DNA of 64,000 nucleotides from Roseovarius sp. ZX-A-9 (GTDB lineage Bacteria > Pseudomonadota > Alphaproteobacteria > Rhodobacterales > Rhodobacteraceae). The DNA lies in the NCBI RefSeq assembly GCF_028369135.1, contig NZ_JAPWHW010000003.1, forward strand, positions 186,001 through 250,000. The letters run 5' to 3'. The translations under genes were made by a program, and so were the position numbers. Positions 47,857-57,751 of the stretch are shown piece by piece. Below the pieces are notes generated by a model that had not been told where the DNA came from, did not search any database, and was given only the letters and a program-made list of their open reading frames with translations. Position 1 is the first letter of the stretch, and every line of letters starts with the position of its first letter.

Positions 47857-49775
47857 CACGTCGAGGGTTCGGGCTCCATCCCGCCATCACCGGCACGGGG
47901 TGCCTTTGGCTTGGTTTTCGGAATTGCCGTTACCGACGGTGCGCTGCCCTCGTCCGGTCCGTCTGCATCATCCTCGACACGCGGTGGTTCGCCGCGCGCG
48001 ACACGGACAATCTCTTCGCCGGTCAGGGTTTCGTATTCCAGCAGGCCCTCTGCCAGACGCTCCCAGTCCTCTTGCCGCTCGGTGAGGATCTTGAACGCGA
48101 CGTCGTAGGCCTCGTCGATCAAGCGCTTCACTTCCTGCTCGATCAGTTCCTTGGTCGCGGCGGAAATCGAGAACCCGCCCGCGCCGTTGCCCATGTAGCC
48201 TTCGTGCGCCTGCTCGTAATCGATATTGCCGACCTTGTCGGACATGCCCCAGCGCAGCACCATTGCACGCGCCAGACCGCTGGCTTGCTGAATGTCACCC
48301 GCCGGGCCATTGCTGACCTCGCTTGGGCCGTACTTGATGATCTCGGCGGCCTTGCCCGCCATGGTCATGGCCAGCTTCTGCTCGCATTCCGACTTGTGCC
48401 AGTTCAGGCGGTCAATCTCGGGAAGTGACACCACCATGCCCAGCGCGCCGCCGCGCGGGATGATCGTCGCCTTGTAGACCGGGTCGCATTTCGGCAGCGT
48501 CAGGCCGACGATCGCGTGCCCGGCCTCGTGATAGGCAGTCTTTTCCTTCTGATCCTGCGTCAGCACCATCGAGCGGCGCTCAGCACCCATCATCACCTTG
48601 TCCTTGGCCTGCTCGAAATCTTCCATCGTGACGAACCGGCGCCCGAGGCGTGCAGCCATCAACGCGGCTTCGTTCACGAGGTTGGCCAGATCCGCACCGG
48701 AAAACCCGGGCGTGCCGCGCGCAATCAGGCGCAGGTCCACATCCGGACCGAGGGGCGTCTTGCGGGCATGAACGGCCAAGATCTTCTCGCGGCCTTTGAT
48801 ATCCGGGTTAGGCACAGTCACCTGACGGTCAAACCGGCCCGGACGCAGCAGAGCGGGGTCGAGCACGTCCTTACGGTTGGTCGCGGCAACGATGATCACA
48901 CCTTCATTGGCTTCAAAACCGTCCATTTCGACCAGCAACTGGTTCAGCGTCTGCTCACGTTCGTCATTGCCACCACCATAGCCTGCGCCGCGATGTCGAC
49001 CCACGGCGTCGATCTCGTCGATAAAGACGATGCAGGGCGCGTTTTTCTTGGCCTGCTCGAACATATCCCGCACACGGGATGCGCCGACGCCCACGAACAT
49101 CTCGACAAAATCAGAACCGGAAATGGTGAAGAACGGCACACCGGCCTCGCCCGCAATCGCGCGCGCCAGCAGCGTCTTACCGGTACCCGGAGGGCCCACC
49201 AGCAGCGCGCCTTTGGGGATCTGCCCGCCAAGGCGGCTGAATTTCTGCGGGTTGCGCAGAAATTCGACGATCTCTTCCAACTCTTCCTTGGCCTCGTCGA
49301 TCCCGGCCACGTCGTCAAAGGTCACACGGCCCGATTTTTCGGTCAGCATCTTGGCCTTGGACTTGCCAAAGCCCATCGCTCCGCCTTTGCCTCCGCCTTG
49401 CATGCGGTTCATGAAATAGATCCACACACCGATCAGCAGCAGGAACGGCAGCAACGAGACAAGGAACGTCTGGAAACCCGATTGTTGCTGGCTCTCGGCC
49501 GTCACGGGGATGTTGTTATCGATCAGCGTCTGGGTGATCTCGGCATCGTCGGGTTTGATCGTGACGTAATCCTGCCCATCCGAGCCGCGGAATCGCACGC
49601 TTTCGCCATCCAGAGTCACATTGGTGACTTTTTCATCTTTCACGGCAGCGACGAACTCGGAATAGCTGACAGGCTTGCTCTGCAATGTGCTGCCGGCGCC
49701 ACTGAACAGGTTAAACAGCGCCAGAATCAGCAGGAACAGAACCAGCCAGAAGGCGATGTTGCGTGCGTTGCCCAA
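47856..49775 (-). CDS. ftsH: ATP-dependent zinc metalloprotease FtsH
   Basis: Membrane-anchored AAA+ protease that degrades misfolded membrane proteins and regulators such as RpoH; about 639 aa. Seen: two N-terminal helices ([39 protein letters not shown]), Walker [12 protein letters not shown], Walker [37 protein letters not shown] and the zinc motif HEAGH. The start is best read as TTG at 49775, because AGGAGAG sits 5 bases before it and the family begins with a residue followed by [10 protein letters not shown] farther start at 49823 would add 16 residues of non-family character. Confidence 0.96.
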   Translation of the reverse strand: MGNARNIAFWLVLFLLILALFNLFSGAGSTLQSKPVSYSEFVAAVKDEKVTNVTLDGESVRFRGSDGQDYVTIKPDDAEITQTLIDNNIPVTAESQQQSGFQTFLVSLLPFLLLIGVWIYFMNRMQGGGKGGAMGFGKSKAKMLTEKSGRVTFDDVAGIDEAKEELEEIVEFLRNPQKFSRLGGQIPKGALLVGPPGTGKTLLARAIAGEAGVPFFTISGSDFVEMFVGVGASRVRDMFEQAKKNAPCIVFIDEIDAVGRHRGAGYGGGNDEREQTLNQLLVEMDGFEANEGVIIVAATNRKDVLDPALLRPGRFDRQVTVPNPDIKGREKILAVHARKTPLGPDVDLRLIARGTPGFSGADLANLVNEAALMAARLGRRFVTMEDFEQAKDKVMMGAERRSMVLTQDQKEKTAYHEAGHAIVGLTLPKCDPVYKATIIPRGGALGMVVSLPEIDRLNWHKSECEQKLAMTMAGKAAEIIKYGPSEVSNGPAGDIQQASGLARAMVLRWGMSDKVGNIDYEQAHEGYMGNGAGGFSISAATKELIEQEVKRLIDEAYDVAFKILTERQEDWERLAEGLLEYETLTGEEIVRVARGEPPRVEDDADGPDEGSAPSVTAIPKTKPKAPRAGDGGMEPEPST

Positions 49776-49853
49776 GGAAACTCTCCTAAAATTCGGTCGA
49801 ACCCCGCCTATCACAGGGCTCACCTGTCATAAATAGAGATCATGCCCCTTACT

Positions 49854-51104
49854 TCAATGCGATAATAGGTCCGCAGAGAAATCATCTGACGTCCGGCACA
49901 GTTCGGCTGACCAGCCATTCGGCAATCCCGCGAGTGGGGCCGCGATCAGGGAAGGCCCCTGCCATACTGCCGGACTGGCCTCGATTGCTGCAAGCGGCAG
50001 GCCGGTTTCGCGCCAATCCGGACAGGCCGCGCGCCCCTCCGGACCAAGCGCGCGAATGTCAGCGCCTGGCAGTTCCGGACCGCTCAGACGCCAGCGCCCG
50101 TCCCAAAGCGCGCCCGGCGCAGCGGTGCATGTCTTAACGGCGCTATATTCCCGCGTGATCCGCGTCTGGCTGTCCCCGGCCATGATCATGCAGCCGTAAA
50201 GCGTAGTTTGCCGTCCTGCCAGGACGGCATCCAGCGCCGTGTCCAGTTCATGACCGCGCGGACCGTAACCCGGCCCCGCGACCCAGCCCAGCGCGCCCCG
50301 CAGGATTCGACGGGCAATATCAGCGCGCAGCCCGGCCATGCCGGCCCGGTCTAGCAGGATATCGCCGCACTGGAAATGCACCGTATTGCGGGCTTCGATT
50401 TCCGTGTAATGCGCCAGTGTATCGCGCGCCTCCGCCAGATGGTGCGCCGATTGGGTCAACCCTTCGGCGGTCAGGCCCAGCGGTGCCAGCGCCGCCAGCG
50501 CGCGGCGCGCCTGCACCCGTCGATAGGTGCCATCGGCGTTGGTCGGGTCGTCGACCCAGCTAACGCCGCGCCGCGTCAGCTCGGCGCGCAGTGCCTTGCG
50601 GGTCAGGCGCAACATAGGCCGATGAAACGTCACACCATTGATATCGCGGCGTGGCGCCATCGCCGCCAGCCCGTCAATCCCCGCGCGCCGCGCCAGTCGC
50701 ATCAGCAGGGTTTCGGCCTGATCGTCCGCGGTATGGCCCAATGCGATGTCGCCAATCGCGTGGGTCCGCGCCCAATCGGCCATCAATCCGTAGCGCGCCT
50801 GCCGCGCCCGGTCAGACAGATTGCCTTGCCCATCCCAGCCGTCCCAGCGCAGCGTGTCATGACTCAGCCCGAGACTGGCGCAGAGCGCGGCCACATGTCG
50901 CGCCTCCGTCGCGGCCTCGGGTCGCAATCCGTGGTCCACCGTGACGACACGCAGCCGTGCGCCGCCCCAGGCTGCCAGCAAATGCAGCAATGCCAGCGAA
51001 TCACTGCCACCCGAGACGGCGACACCGAGTGTTTCAGGGGGATCGGGGAGGAAATGACCGGCAATCCGGTCCTGCAGTTCGAGCGCGCCTTGCGTCACTG
51101 GCAT
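49854..51104 (-). CDS. tilS: tRNA(Ile)-lysidine synthase
   Basis: Modifies C34 of the tRNA-Ile CAU anticodon to lysidine so that it reads AUA. The PP-loop is GVAVSGGSDSLALLHLL, followed by VDHGLRPEAATEARHVA and ALGHTADDQAETLLMRLARRAGIDGLA, all hallmarks of TilS. The 416-aa length and a diverged C-terminal domain are normal. Its ATG lies inside the cpoB 3' end (10-base overlap). About 80 bases separate it from ftsH. Confidence 0.95.
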   Translation of the reverse strand: MPVTQGALELQDRIAGHFLPDPPETLGVAVSGGSDSLALLHLLAAWGGARLRVVTVDHGLRPEAATEARHVAALCASLGLSHDTLRWDGWDGQGNLSDRARQARYGLMADWARTHAIGDIALGHTADDQAETLLMRLARRAGIDGLAAMAPRRDINGVTFHRPMLRLTRKALRAELTRRGVSWVDDPTNADGTYRRVQARRALAALAPLGLTAEGLTQSAHHLAEARDTLAHYTEIEARNTVHFQCGDILLDRAGMAGLRADIARRILRGALGWVAGPGYGPRGHELDTALDAVLAGRQTTLYGCMIMAGDSQTRITREYSAVKTCTAAPGALWDGRWRLSGPELPGADIRALGPEGRAACPDWRETGLPLAAIEASPAVWQGPSLIAAPLAGLPNGWSAELCRTSDDFSADLLSH

Positions 51105-51934
51105 CCCAGAGACTGCATCTCGCCTTGTGCCTCCGCGACGGCCGGGCCGCCGGGAAACCGCACTTCGACCTCTGCCAGCGTCAGACAGGCCTCTTCGGTC
51201 TGACCCAAACGCCCCAGCGCGCGGCCCAGACGAAACAATGCATCAGGTGCCAAAGGCCCCTGTGGCGCTGCCGAGAATGTATCGAGGTAGGCACGTGCTG
51301 CATCCGTCAGATCGCCCGCGCCCTCCAACGCCTCGCCACGCTTCAGCCCGGCCTGATCGGACAGTGGGCCGCCGGGGTAATTCTCTCGGAAGGCGGCAAA
51401 GAGCGTGGCGGCCTCTACATAGTTGCCTGCCGCCAAAGCGGCAACTGCGGCGTCATAATCCGCTTTTTCACCTACCGCCATTTCCGGCGCGTCACTCTGC
51501 GTCGTCCCGGTCGTGCCGGGCATGGCGGAAACGCCGCTGCCTTGCGGCAGCGCGCCACCGCCCAGCGTGCTGGTTTCACCCAACGTGCTCAGATCGCCGC
51601 CTTCCAGCTCGACCAGCCGAAACTCCAGATCGCCCAGCCGGTTGGTGCCATCCGACACGATCCGGTCGATCCGCAGTTCCAGTTCTTCGGTCTTGGCGGT
51701 CAGACGCTGCAACTCGCTCTCGATGGACGCCACCCGATCCAGCACCGAACCAGAGGGCGACACCCCACCGACGCCACCCGTTGTGCTCAACTCACGTTTG
51801 AGTTTTTGCACTTCGACATAAAGCACCGTCATTTCCTGGCGGATATCGGCCAGGGTCTCGGCACGGGTCTGTGCGGTCAACATGCCGGCCATGGCCAGCA
51901 GGCAAGCAGTGGCAAGAGGTAGGATGAGGCGCAT
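51095..51934 (-). CDS. cpoB: Tol-Pal system protein CpoB (YbgF)
   Basis: Periplasmic regulator linking Tol-Pal to peptidoglycan synthesis during constriction; 279 aa. Seen: a signal peptide (MRLILPLATACLLAMAGMLTAQTRA), an N-terminal coiled coil (about 30-95, DRVASIESELQRLTAKTEELELRIDRI) used for trimerisation, a linker, and a C-terminal TPR region with YDAAVAALAAGNYVEAATLFAAF and repeats that follow. It sits after pal as is usual. Confidence 0.93.
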   Translation of the reverse strand: MRLILPLATACLLAMAGMLTAQTRAETLADIRQEMTVLYVEVQKLKRELSTTGGVGGVSPSGSVLDRVASIESELQRLTAKTEELELRIDRIVSDGTNRLGDLEFRLVELEGGDLSTLGETSTLGGGALPQGSGVSAMPGTTGTTQSDAPEMAVGEKADYDAAVAALAAGNYVEAATLFAAFRENYPGGPLSDQAGLKRGEALEGAGDLTDAARAYLDTFSAAPQGPLAPDALFRLGRALGRLGQTEEACLTLAEVEVRFPGGPAVAEAQGEMQSLGCQ

Positions 51935-51970
51935 TCAGGGCTCCTGTCAGATCAGCCGTCAGCTGTCGTG

Positions 51971-52480
51971 TCAGCTGGTCGGTGCGATGGAGATGACCGT
52001 AACCGCACGGCGGTTCTGGGCATAGCAGCTTTCGTCGCTGCATATCTCGATCGGGCGTTCCTTGCCATAGCTGACGGTGCGCAGACGCGAGGCTGGCACT
52101 CCACGGCTGAGCAGGTATTCCTGCACGGAATTGGCGCGGCGTGCGCCAAGCGCAAGGTTGTATTCGCGCGTGCCCTGCTCGTCCGCGTGGCCTTCGATCA
52201 CCGCGTTATAGTCACGGTTGGTCATCAGCCAGTCCGCCTGGGCGTCCAGCGTGCTGCGCGCCTCTGGTGTCAGCGTGTACTGGTCGATGATGAAAAGAAC
52301 CCGGTCGCCCACGGCCTGGTTGAAATAGGCAGGCGATGTGGGATCGCTGGCAGATCCCGCCAAGCCGCCATTACCGCCATTCAGGTCGACGGTGTTGGAA
52401 TCGTCGAACCGTCCCGGATCGGTACAGGCCGCCAGCGCGAGTCCCGCGCACAGCATCAGAAGTCTGGTCAGATATGTCAT
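51971..52480 (-). CDS. pal: Peptidoglycan-associated lipoprotein Pal
   Basis: Outer-membrane lipoprotein that binds peptidoglycan; 169 aa. The lipobox ends at C19 (LALAAC). The OmpA-type domain shows RVLFIIDQYTLTPEARSTLDAQADWL, the peptidoglycan-binding EGHADEQGTREYNLALGARRANSVQEYL and TVSYGKERP. FIIDQYTL stands where many Pal proteins have F-x-F-D-S. About 110 bases with no feature separate it from tolB. Confidence 0.95.
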   Translation of the reverse strand: MTYLTRLLMLCAGLALAACTDPGRFDDSNTVDLNGGNGGLAGSASDPTSPAYFNQAVGDRVLFIIDQYTLTPEARSTLDAQADWLMTNRDYNAVIEGHADEQGTREYNLALGARRANSVQEYLLSRGVPASRLRTVSYGKERPIEICSDESCYAQNRRAVTVISIAPTS

Positions 52481-52589
52481 TGGTTAGCCCCGTTCGATTT
52501 GCTCAATATGTCGAGTTCGCTGCTTTATGTCGTGGTCGCTGCTTTTTTTACCACTTCTACCACAGGCGCCGCTGCAGGGAAACGCCGCA

Positions 52590-53915
52590 TTACTGCAACG
52601 GCGACCATGCCGGATCGCTGGCGCCGGTGGCCGTCGGTACCCGTTTCAGGTTGCGCCCGGTGATATCCACCGAATAGAGGCTTGCCGCGCCCTGCGCGCC
52701 TTGCGTCTCGCGGGTGAACATGATCACGCGGCCATTGGGCGACCAGGTCGGCCCCTCGTCCAGGAACGAGGCCGTCAACAGCCGCTCTTCAGAGCCGTCG
52801 GTGCGCATGACTCCGATGTGGAAACGGCCCTTTGACTGCTTTGTGAACGCGATCAGGTCACCGCGCGGCGACCAGACCGGCGTGCCGTATTGGCCGGTCC
52901 CGTTGCTGATCCGCTGGGCCTCGCCACCATTGGCGCTCATGATATAAAGTTGGTTGGTCCCGCTGCGATCGCTTTCAAAAACGATGCGGCTGCCATCGGG
53001 GCTGAAGCTTGGCGCGGTCTCGATGGATGGCGCGCTCGTCAATTGCGTGCTGCGTCCGGTGCCAATATCCATGCGGAAGATATCCGTGTTGCCGCCGCGA
53101 CTGACCGAATAGACCACTGTCGTGCCATCCGGGCCAAACCGTGGCGCAAAGCTCATCGTGCCGTCCTGACTCTCCAGCACCCGGCGGCGGACACTGGCCA
53201 CGTCGAGCACATAGATCCGCGGAAAGCCGGACTCGTAGCTGGTATAGAGGATACGGTCGCCGCTGGGCGAAAACCGCGGCGCCAGAACGATAGACGAACT
53301 GTCGGTGAGGTACGTCAGGTTCGCCCCGTCGTAATCCATGATCGCCAGACGCTTGGCGCGCTTGTCCTTCGGCCCCGTCTCGGACACGAATACCACGCGG
53401 CTGTCAAAATAGCCGCCCTCGCCAGTAATCCTGGAATAGACCTGATCGGCCACCTTGTGCGCGATGCGCCGCCAGCCGTCCTGCGTGCCGACCAGTTGCA
53501 GACCATTGCCCAGCTCCTGCCCTGCGAAGACGTCCCAGATGCGGAACCTGACCACCAGCTTTCCAGCCGAATCGACGCTGACCGCGCCCGTCACCAGCGC
53601 CTGTGCATTGACCGCCTTCCAGTCGGCAAACTGAACCGGGCTGGTGAAGCTGGTGATGCGGCTGATGAATGCCTTTTCCGGGATCTCGCGAAAGAGCCCC
53701 GTGCCGGTCAGGTCTGCCGCAATCACCCCCGCGATGTTGCGCGCCACTTCTTCGGCGGCGGCATTTTCGGCGACAAGGGCCGGCACCGCAAAGGGCAGCG
53801 GCTCGATCACGCCTTCGGTGATCTCGATCCGGAGCGGGCCATCCTGTGCCGCAGCGGCCTGGGCCAACAACGACGTCAGCAGGACGGTCAGTAGGGTCAG
53901 GAAACGATGCATCAT
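52590..53915 (-). CDS. tolB: Tol-Pal system protein TolB
   Basis: Periplasmic beta-propeller that cycles Pal between free and peptidoglycan-bound states; 441 aa. Seen: a signal peptide ([24 protein letters not shown]), an N-terminal D1 domain, then repeated blades such as [48 protein letters not shown] and [14 protein letters not shown]. The start overlaps the tolA stop (ATGA). Confidence 0.96.
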   Translation of the reverse strand: MMHRFLTLLTVLLTSLLAQAAAAQDGPLRIEITEGVIEPLPFAVPALVAENAAAEEVARNIAGVIAADLTGTGLFREIPEKAFISRITSFTSPVQFADWKAVNAQALVTGAVSVDSAGKLVVRFRIWDVFAGQELGNGLQLVGTQDGWRRIAHKVADQVYSRITGEGGYFDSRVVFVSETGPKDKRAKRLAIMDYDGANLTYLTDSSSIVLAPRFSPSGDRILYTSYESGFPRIYVLDVASVRRRVLESQDGTMSFAPRFGPDGTTVVYSVSRGGNTDIFRMDIGTGRSTQLTSAPSIETAPSFSPDGSRIVFESDRSGTNQLYIMSANGGEAQRISNGTGQYGTPVWSPRGDLIAFTKQSKGRFHIGVMRTDGSEERLLTASFLDEGPTWSPNGRVIMFTRETQGAQGAASLYSVDITGRNLKRVPTATGASDPAWSPLQ

Positions 53916-55039
53916 TTGATCCTCATTTTCTCCGGATTGAATGTCATTTCAATATCACGCCACGCGTCATATTTCTCAGCCGGCAAGTTAAATCCACTTG
54001 CGCCGCAGCGGATGATCGCCCGGCGCGCCGCCTCGTAGGCCTGTTTTGCAGCACCAGAAGAGCCACCGGTCGAACTGACCAGCCGGATCGAGCCGCTGAC
54101 CGGCTTGGCGTCTTCGGTCATCTGTACGGCAACGACCACGGTGGTGCTCAGCGCCTCGGAGCTGAGCGAGCCGACGTTCCAGCATCGCTGAACCGCCACG
54201 CGCAGCGCATCTTTTTCACCGGCATTCAGCGGCGGCCCGCTGGTAACCGGTGAAGGAGTCGGTGCCGTGGTCTCGGCCGGGGTCTCTGTGGTCTCGGCCA
54301 TCGCCGCCGCCAGCGCGGCGTTGATCCCTGTCGGCTCGGACGGTGTTTCGGCGGTCTGGGTCTGTGGCGGTTCCGGCGTCGGCTCTGGTGCGGGCGCGCG
54401 CGCGGGCCGCGCCTTGGGACGCAGCGATTTCGACGGCGCGGCCTGCTCGGCCTCGGTCACGATCTCGGTCGCGGCCTCTTCGGGCGCGGTGGCCTCGCTT
54501 TCCTCGGCCTGTACGTCGGCGCTTTCGTCGGGGCGCACCTCTTCGCGCTGCACATCATCCACGGCGGTATCCGGCTCTGGCGGAGCAACCTGCTCGGGCG
54601 CCACGCGCTCGACCGGGCGGGGCTTGGGGCGCAGCGAGGTTTCGGGCACCAGGGCGGCCACGTCCTGCTGCGGTGGTTCCAGCACCGGCGGTTCATCGCT
54701 GACCTCTGCCTCGACGGGCGCGGGTTGGGGCAGTTCGGGCGCGGCGTCCGGATTGGCCGGTGGCGTCGTATCCGGCGCGGGCTGCTCGGGCGCGTTGTCG
54801 ACCTGGCTGCTGAGTTCGGGCGTCTCCTGCGGCAATTCAGGCGGCTGTGGCGCCGCGATGTTCGCGGCAGCGTCTGGCGGGCGCTGCGCGTTCATGACGG
54901 CGGCAAACTGCTCTTCCGTAATGGCGGTCACTTCGGTGACTTCGAACGGAATCGGCTCGGACGCCAGCAGGTTGCCGAAGAGCGCCCAGGCGATCAGACC
55001 CAGATGGCCTGCCCCCGATATGATTTGACCGGTGTTCAC
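53912..55039 (-). CDS. tolA: Tol-Pal system protein TolA
   Basis: Inner-membrane energy transducer linking TolQR to TolB-Pal; 375 aa. Seen: a single N-terminal helix ([17 protein letters not shown]), a long Pro/Glu/Ala/Thr-rich periplasmic spacer (about 50-265) with repeated SLRPKxRP units ([16 protein letters not shown]), and a compact C-terminal domain (about 275-375) with [10 protein letters not shown] and IRCGASGFN, whose Cys pair probably bonds. E. coli has an Ala/Lys helix as spacer; the Pro-rich version is common in alphaproteobacteria. The start is GTG at 55039, 11 bases after tolR. Confidence 0.93.
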   Translation of the reverse strand: MNTGQIISGAGHLGLIAWALFGNLLASEPIPFEVTEVTAITEEQFAAVMNAQRPPDAAANIAAPQPPELPQETPELSSQVDNAPEQPAPDTTPPANPDAAPELPQPAPVEAEVSDEPPVLEPPQQDVAALVPETSLRPKPRPVERVAPEQVAPPEPDTAVDDVQREEVRPDESADVQAEESEATAPEEAATEIVTEAEQAAPSKSLRPKARPARAPAPEPTPEPPQTQTAETPSEPTGINAALAAAMAETTETPAETTAPTPSPVTSGPPLNAGEKDALRVAVQRCWNVGSLSSEALSTTVVVAVQMTEDAKPVSGSIRLVSSTGGSSGAAKQAYEAARRAIIRCGASGFNLPAEKYDAWRDIEMTFNPEKMRIK

Positions 55040-55050
55040 GTTTCGCGCCG

Positions 55051-55524
55051 TCAGCCGTCCGGCGCGTCCAGCGCCGGGCCGCCGGTGTCGGTCACAAGAC
55101 CGATATTGTCAAAACCGCCGCGATTGAGCGCCCCCATGACCTGCACCACGTCGGCATAGGGCACTGCCCCGTCCGCACGCAGATAGACCCGGCGGCTTTC
55201 GCGTTCGGTCGCGATGGCGCGCAGCTTGTTCACCAATTCGGCGCGGGGCACTTCGGTGGTCTGGATCATCACCGTGCCGTCGGCCGTGATGGTGATGGCC
55301 AGCGGCTCTTCCGGCTCGCCTGGCAGCGCGTTGGCCGCCGTTTTGGGCAGTTCAACCGGCACGCCCACCGTCATCAAGGGGGCCGCCACCATGAAGATGA
55401 TCAACAGCACCAGCATCACGTCAACAAAGGGCGTGACGTTGATCTCTGACATCGGGCGCGCCCGGCCACGCCCACGCCTGCGCCGCGAGCCTTCGCCGCT
55501 TTTCTGAACAACCCCGGCACCCAT
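55051..55524 (-). CDS. tolR: Tol-Pal system protein TolR
   Basis: Proton-channel subunit with TolQ, ExbD/TolR family; 157 aa. Seen: an Arg-rich N-terminus, then SEINVTPFVDVMLVLLIIFMV, where the Asp of FVD is the essential ion-carrying residue, and the periplasmic VELPKTAA and RRVYLRADGAVPYADVVQVMGAL blocks. It follows tolQ by about 80 bases and precedes tolA by 11. Confidence 0.96.
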   Translation of the reverse strand: MGAGVVQKSGEGSRRRRGRGRARPMSEINVTPFVDVMLVLLIIFMVAAPLMTVGVPVELPKTAANALPGEPEEPLAITITADGTVMIQTTEVPRAELVNKLRAIATERESRRVYLRADGAVPYADVVQVMGALNRGGFDNIGLVTDTGGPALDAPDG

Positions 55525-55603
55525 CTAAGCAGTGCCCCCGACACGGGCCGGGCCACCCTTTGGGCCGCCGCAGCGTTGCAAGCTTTGGAAAGAAATACTC
55601 ACC

Positions 55604-56299
55604 TTAACTATCCAACTGTCGGCTGAGGATTGTTGCGAACTCGTCCGCGAACGCCTCGTAGCTGGCAACGATTCGATCCGCATCCGCGCTCAGCTTGTTG
55701 TAAAAGATCACGGCCGGAATCGCGGCCAGCAGGCCAAGACCGGTGGCCAGCAATGCCTCGGCAATACCCGGCGCGACAACGGCGAGGTTTGTGTTCTGCT
55801 CCTGCGCGATGCCGATAAAGGCATGCATGATGCCCCAGACCGTACCGAAAAGCCCGACAAACGGCGCGGTGGAGCCGACCGTGGCCAGCACCGGCAGGCC
55901 GCGTTGCAAGCCCTCGGATTCCTTTGCGATCGCCACATCCATGCTGCGATCGATCCGCGCCGTGGCGCCCGCGATCATGCCGCCATCGCCTTTGTGGCTT
56001 CGCCGCCACTCCATCATGCCAGAGGCGAAGATGCGTTGCGCATGGCCGTCCGGCTCTGTCCCAATTTCCTCGAAAAGCTCGTCAAGCGGTTCACCCGACC
56101 AGAATTGCTGATCGAATTTTTCGCCCTCGCGACGTGCCTTGCGGTACATTATCAATTTCTGGATGATGATCGACCACGACCAGAAAGACGCGATCATCAG
56201 CATCAGCATCACCAGCTTCACGACGATGGTGGCGCGTGCGAATAGGGCCCACATGGAGAAATCAATCTCCTGTGCCAATGCCAGGGTTTCTGCTTCCAT
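55604..56299 (-). CDS. tolQ: Tol-Pal system protein TolQ
   Basis: Multi-pass inner-membrane subunit of the Tol proton motor, ExbB/MotA family; 231 aa. Seen: an N-terminal helix (FARATIVVKLVMLMLMIASFWSW), the cytoplasmic FDQQFWSGEPLDELF, LPVLATVGSTAPFVGLFGTVWGIMHAF with conserved Thr/Gly/Pro residues of the second helix, and IAEALLATGLGLLAAIPAVIFYN. It is the first Tol gene of the unit, with ybgC just upstream. Confidence 0.96.
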   Translation of the reverse strand: MEAETLALAQEIDFSMWALFARATIVVKLVMLMLMIASFWSWSIIIQKLIMYRKARREGEKFDQQFWSGEPLDELFEEIGTEPDGHAQRIFASGMMEWRRSHKGDGGMIAGATARIDRSMDVAIAKESEGLQRGLPVLATVGSTAPFVGLFGTVWGIMHAFIGIAQEQNTNLAVVAPGIAEALLATGLGLLAAIPAVIFYNKLSADADRIVASYEAFADEFATILSRQLDS

Positions 56300-56413
56300 T
56301 CTGCCTGCTCTTTTGCTCGGGTGGCCTTTTTCGTGGCCTTATTGCAAAGGAATCTACGCGATATCCAAGGGGAAAGCCAATATCATCGCGTCATCGGCGA
56401 CGATTTTCGCAGG

Positions 56414-56800
56414 CTAAGGCAAAAGACGGCGGATATTTGCCGGAAGCCGCGCAGGTTGGCCCGCCGCGCCGATACAAACAATCGTGACCGTGGCGGAAAA
56501 CAACAGATCCTTACCCCGCCAGACCTCCTGATCCATCACCAGTCGCGCCCCGGTCACCGATTGCGTGGAGGTATGCACCTCCAACATGTCGTCAAACCGC
56601 GCCGCCATGAGATAATCGCACTCGACCCGCCGCACCGCAAAAACCACGCCTTCGGCCCGCATCGCGTTCTGGTCGATGCCAATCTTGCGCACCCAGTCGC
56701 TGCGCGCACGCTCGATGTATTTGAGGTAATTGGCGTAATACACGATCCCGGCCATGTCGGTGTCTTCGTAATAGACGCGGATCGGATAGGTATGGGTCAT
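56414..56800 (-). CDS. ybgC: Tol-Pal-associated acyl-CoA thioesterase YbgC
   Basis: 128-aa 4-hydroxybenzoyl-CoA-type hotdog thioesterase. The catalytic region is YYEDTDMAGIVYYANYLKYIERARSDW, with the Asp of TDMAG as nucleophile or base, followed by FAVRRVECDYLMAARFDDMLEV. It leads the tol operon as in many proteobacteria and may act on phospholipid-linked acyl groups. A gap of about 110 bases separates it from tolQ. Confidence 0.94.
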   Translation of the reverse strand: MTHTYPIRVYYEDTDMAGIVYYANYLKYIERARSDWVRKIGIDQNAMRAEGVVFAVRRVECDYLMAARFDDMLEVHTSTQSVTGARLVMDQEVWRGKDLLFSATVTIVCIGAAGQPARLPANIRRLLP

Positions 56801-57007
56801 GCGGCAAAACCTAAGGGCCTACCGGGCATAGCACAAGCGGTCGCGAACAAGGCGCATTGCCGGTTTCACTTGGCCCACGGCCACGGCATCCACTTCGATT
56901 TCGTCGCGCCACTCAGGGTTCACGAATCGGCCAATCGTCACAATCGTAGCCAAGGGGCGCGCACCCCTGCAAAAGATCATGCGGGCCCCGATGGCCTGCT
57001 TCCGATT

Positions 57008-57634
57008 TCACCCGGCCTGCATGCGCGCAAACAGCCGCAGAGCATGCGAGGGATCATTGGCATGGACCGGCATCACTGGATCATAGGCCGCCGCGATCAG
57101 CGTCGACAGCTCGGGCCGCAAGATCACCGCCCCCTCACCCGGCAGTTGCGCCAGCGGCGCGCGCTCTTGAAACGCAAGGTCAGACCACAGCAACACGATC
57201 TGCACCACCTGGCCCAGCGCCAGCGTCTCGGCCGGAATTTCGCTAAGCTGCGCATCCATCCGCAGAAAGACAAAACTCGCCTGAATGGCACCCGCATCAT
57301 CGAACCGGAATATACGGTACTGGTTTGCTTTCTCCGCCTTCAGCCGCTCTACCAGTGGGGCAAGGTCCGGCACCAACCGGTCCAGATCCGGCACTTCCAG
57401 CAACTCGTCCCAGTCGCGGAAAAAGAACATCATCAGGTTCGCGCCCAGTTCCGGGTCGGTCTCGGCCATTTGGTGGCCGGCCAGTTGCACCACGGCCTCG
57501 ATGGCGCCCTTGACCACACTCAGCGTAGCGTCATCGACACCAAAGACGATGGGCGCAATGGGGCGTCCCCAGCGGGCAAAGACATAAGAGCCGTCACTTC
57601 GGGTAAAATGCGTTTCGATCTCGTCAGGTGTCAT
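57008..57634 (-). CDS. Conserved-looking hypothetical protein, 208 aa
   Basis: I do not recognise a family. It is a soluble alpha/beta protein without signal peptide or membrane helix; distinctive stretches are FARWGRPIAPIVFGVDD, NLMMFFFRDWDELLEVPDLDRLVPDL and YRIFRFDDAGAIQASFVFLRMD. AAGGAGG precedes the ATG at 57634 and codon use is like the core genome, so it is very likely real. It lies between ruvB and the tol cluster on the same strand, with its own leader containing a 9-bp inverted repeat. Confidence 0.8.
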   Translation of the reverse strand: MTPDEIETHFTRSDGSYVFARWGRPIAPIVFGVDDATLSVVKGAIEAVVQLAGHQMAETDPELGANLMMFFFRDWDELLEVPDLDRLVPDLAPLVERLKAEKANQYRIFRFDDAGAIQASFVFLRMDAQLSEIPAETLALGQVVQIVLLWSDLAFQERAPLAQLPGEGAVILRPELSTLIAAAYDPVMPVHANDPSHALRLFARMQAG

Positions 57635-57650
57635 GGCAGGCCTCCTTAGA

Positions 57651-57680
57651 CGGGCGCCGACATAACAAACCCGGCGCCCG
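57651..57680 (-). terminator. Inverted repeat between ruvB and the 208-aa gene
   Basis: CGGGCGCCG and CGGCGCCCG make a perfect 9-bp stem around 12 bases. On the minus strand it lies about 70 bases after ruvB and just before the AAGGAGG site of the next gene. No T-run follows, so it may be a weak terminator or a translation-control hairpin. Confidence 0.4.
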
Positions 57681-57751
57681 ACTCACAGCCCCCAAATGCG
57701 TCTGTTTTCCACGCCATGGATTCGCACCTGCACGGTCAAATGTTGCGCGAG

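Noticed and set aside
54267..55028. Plus-strand Ser/Ala/Gly-rich frame opposite tolA
   Set aside because: The low complexity comes from reading the repetitive Pro/Glu-rich tolA spacer backwards, not from a surface protein.
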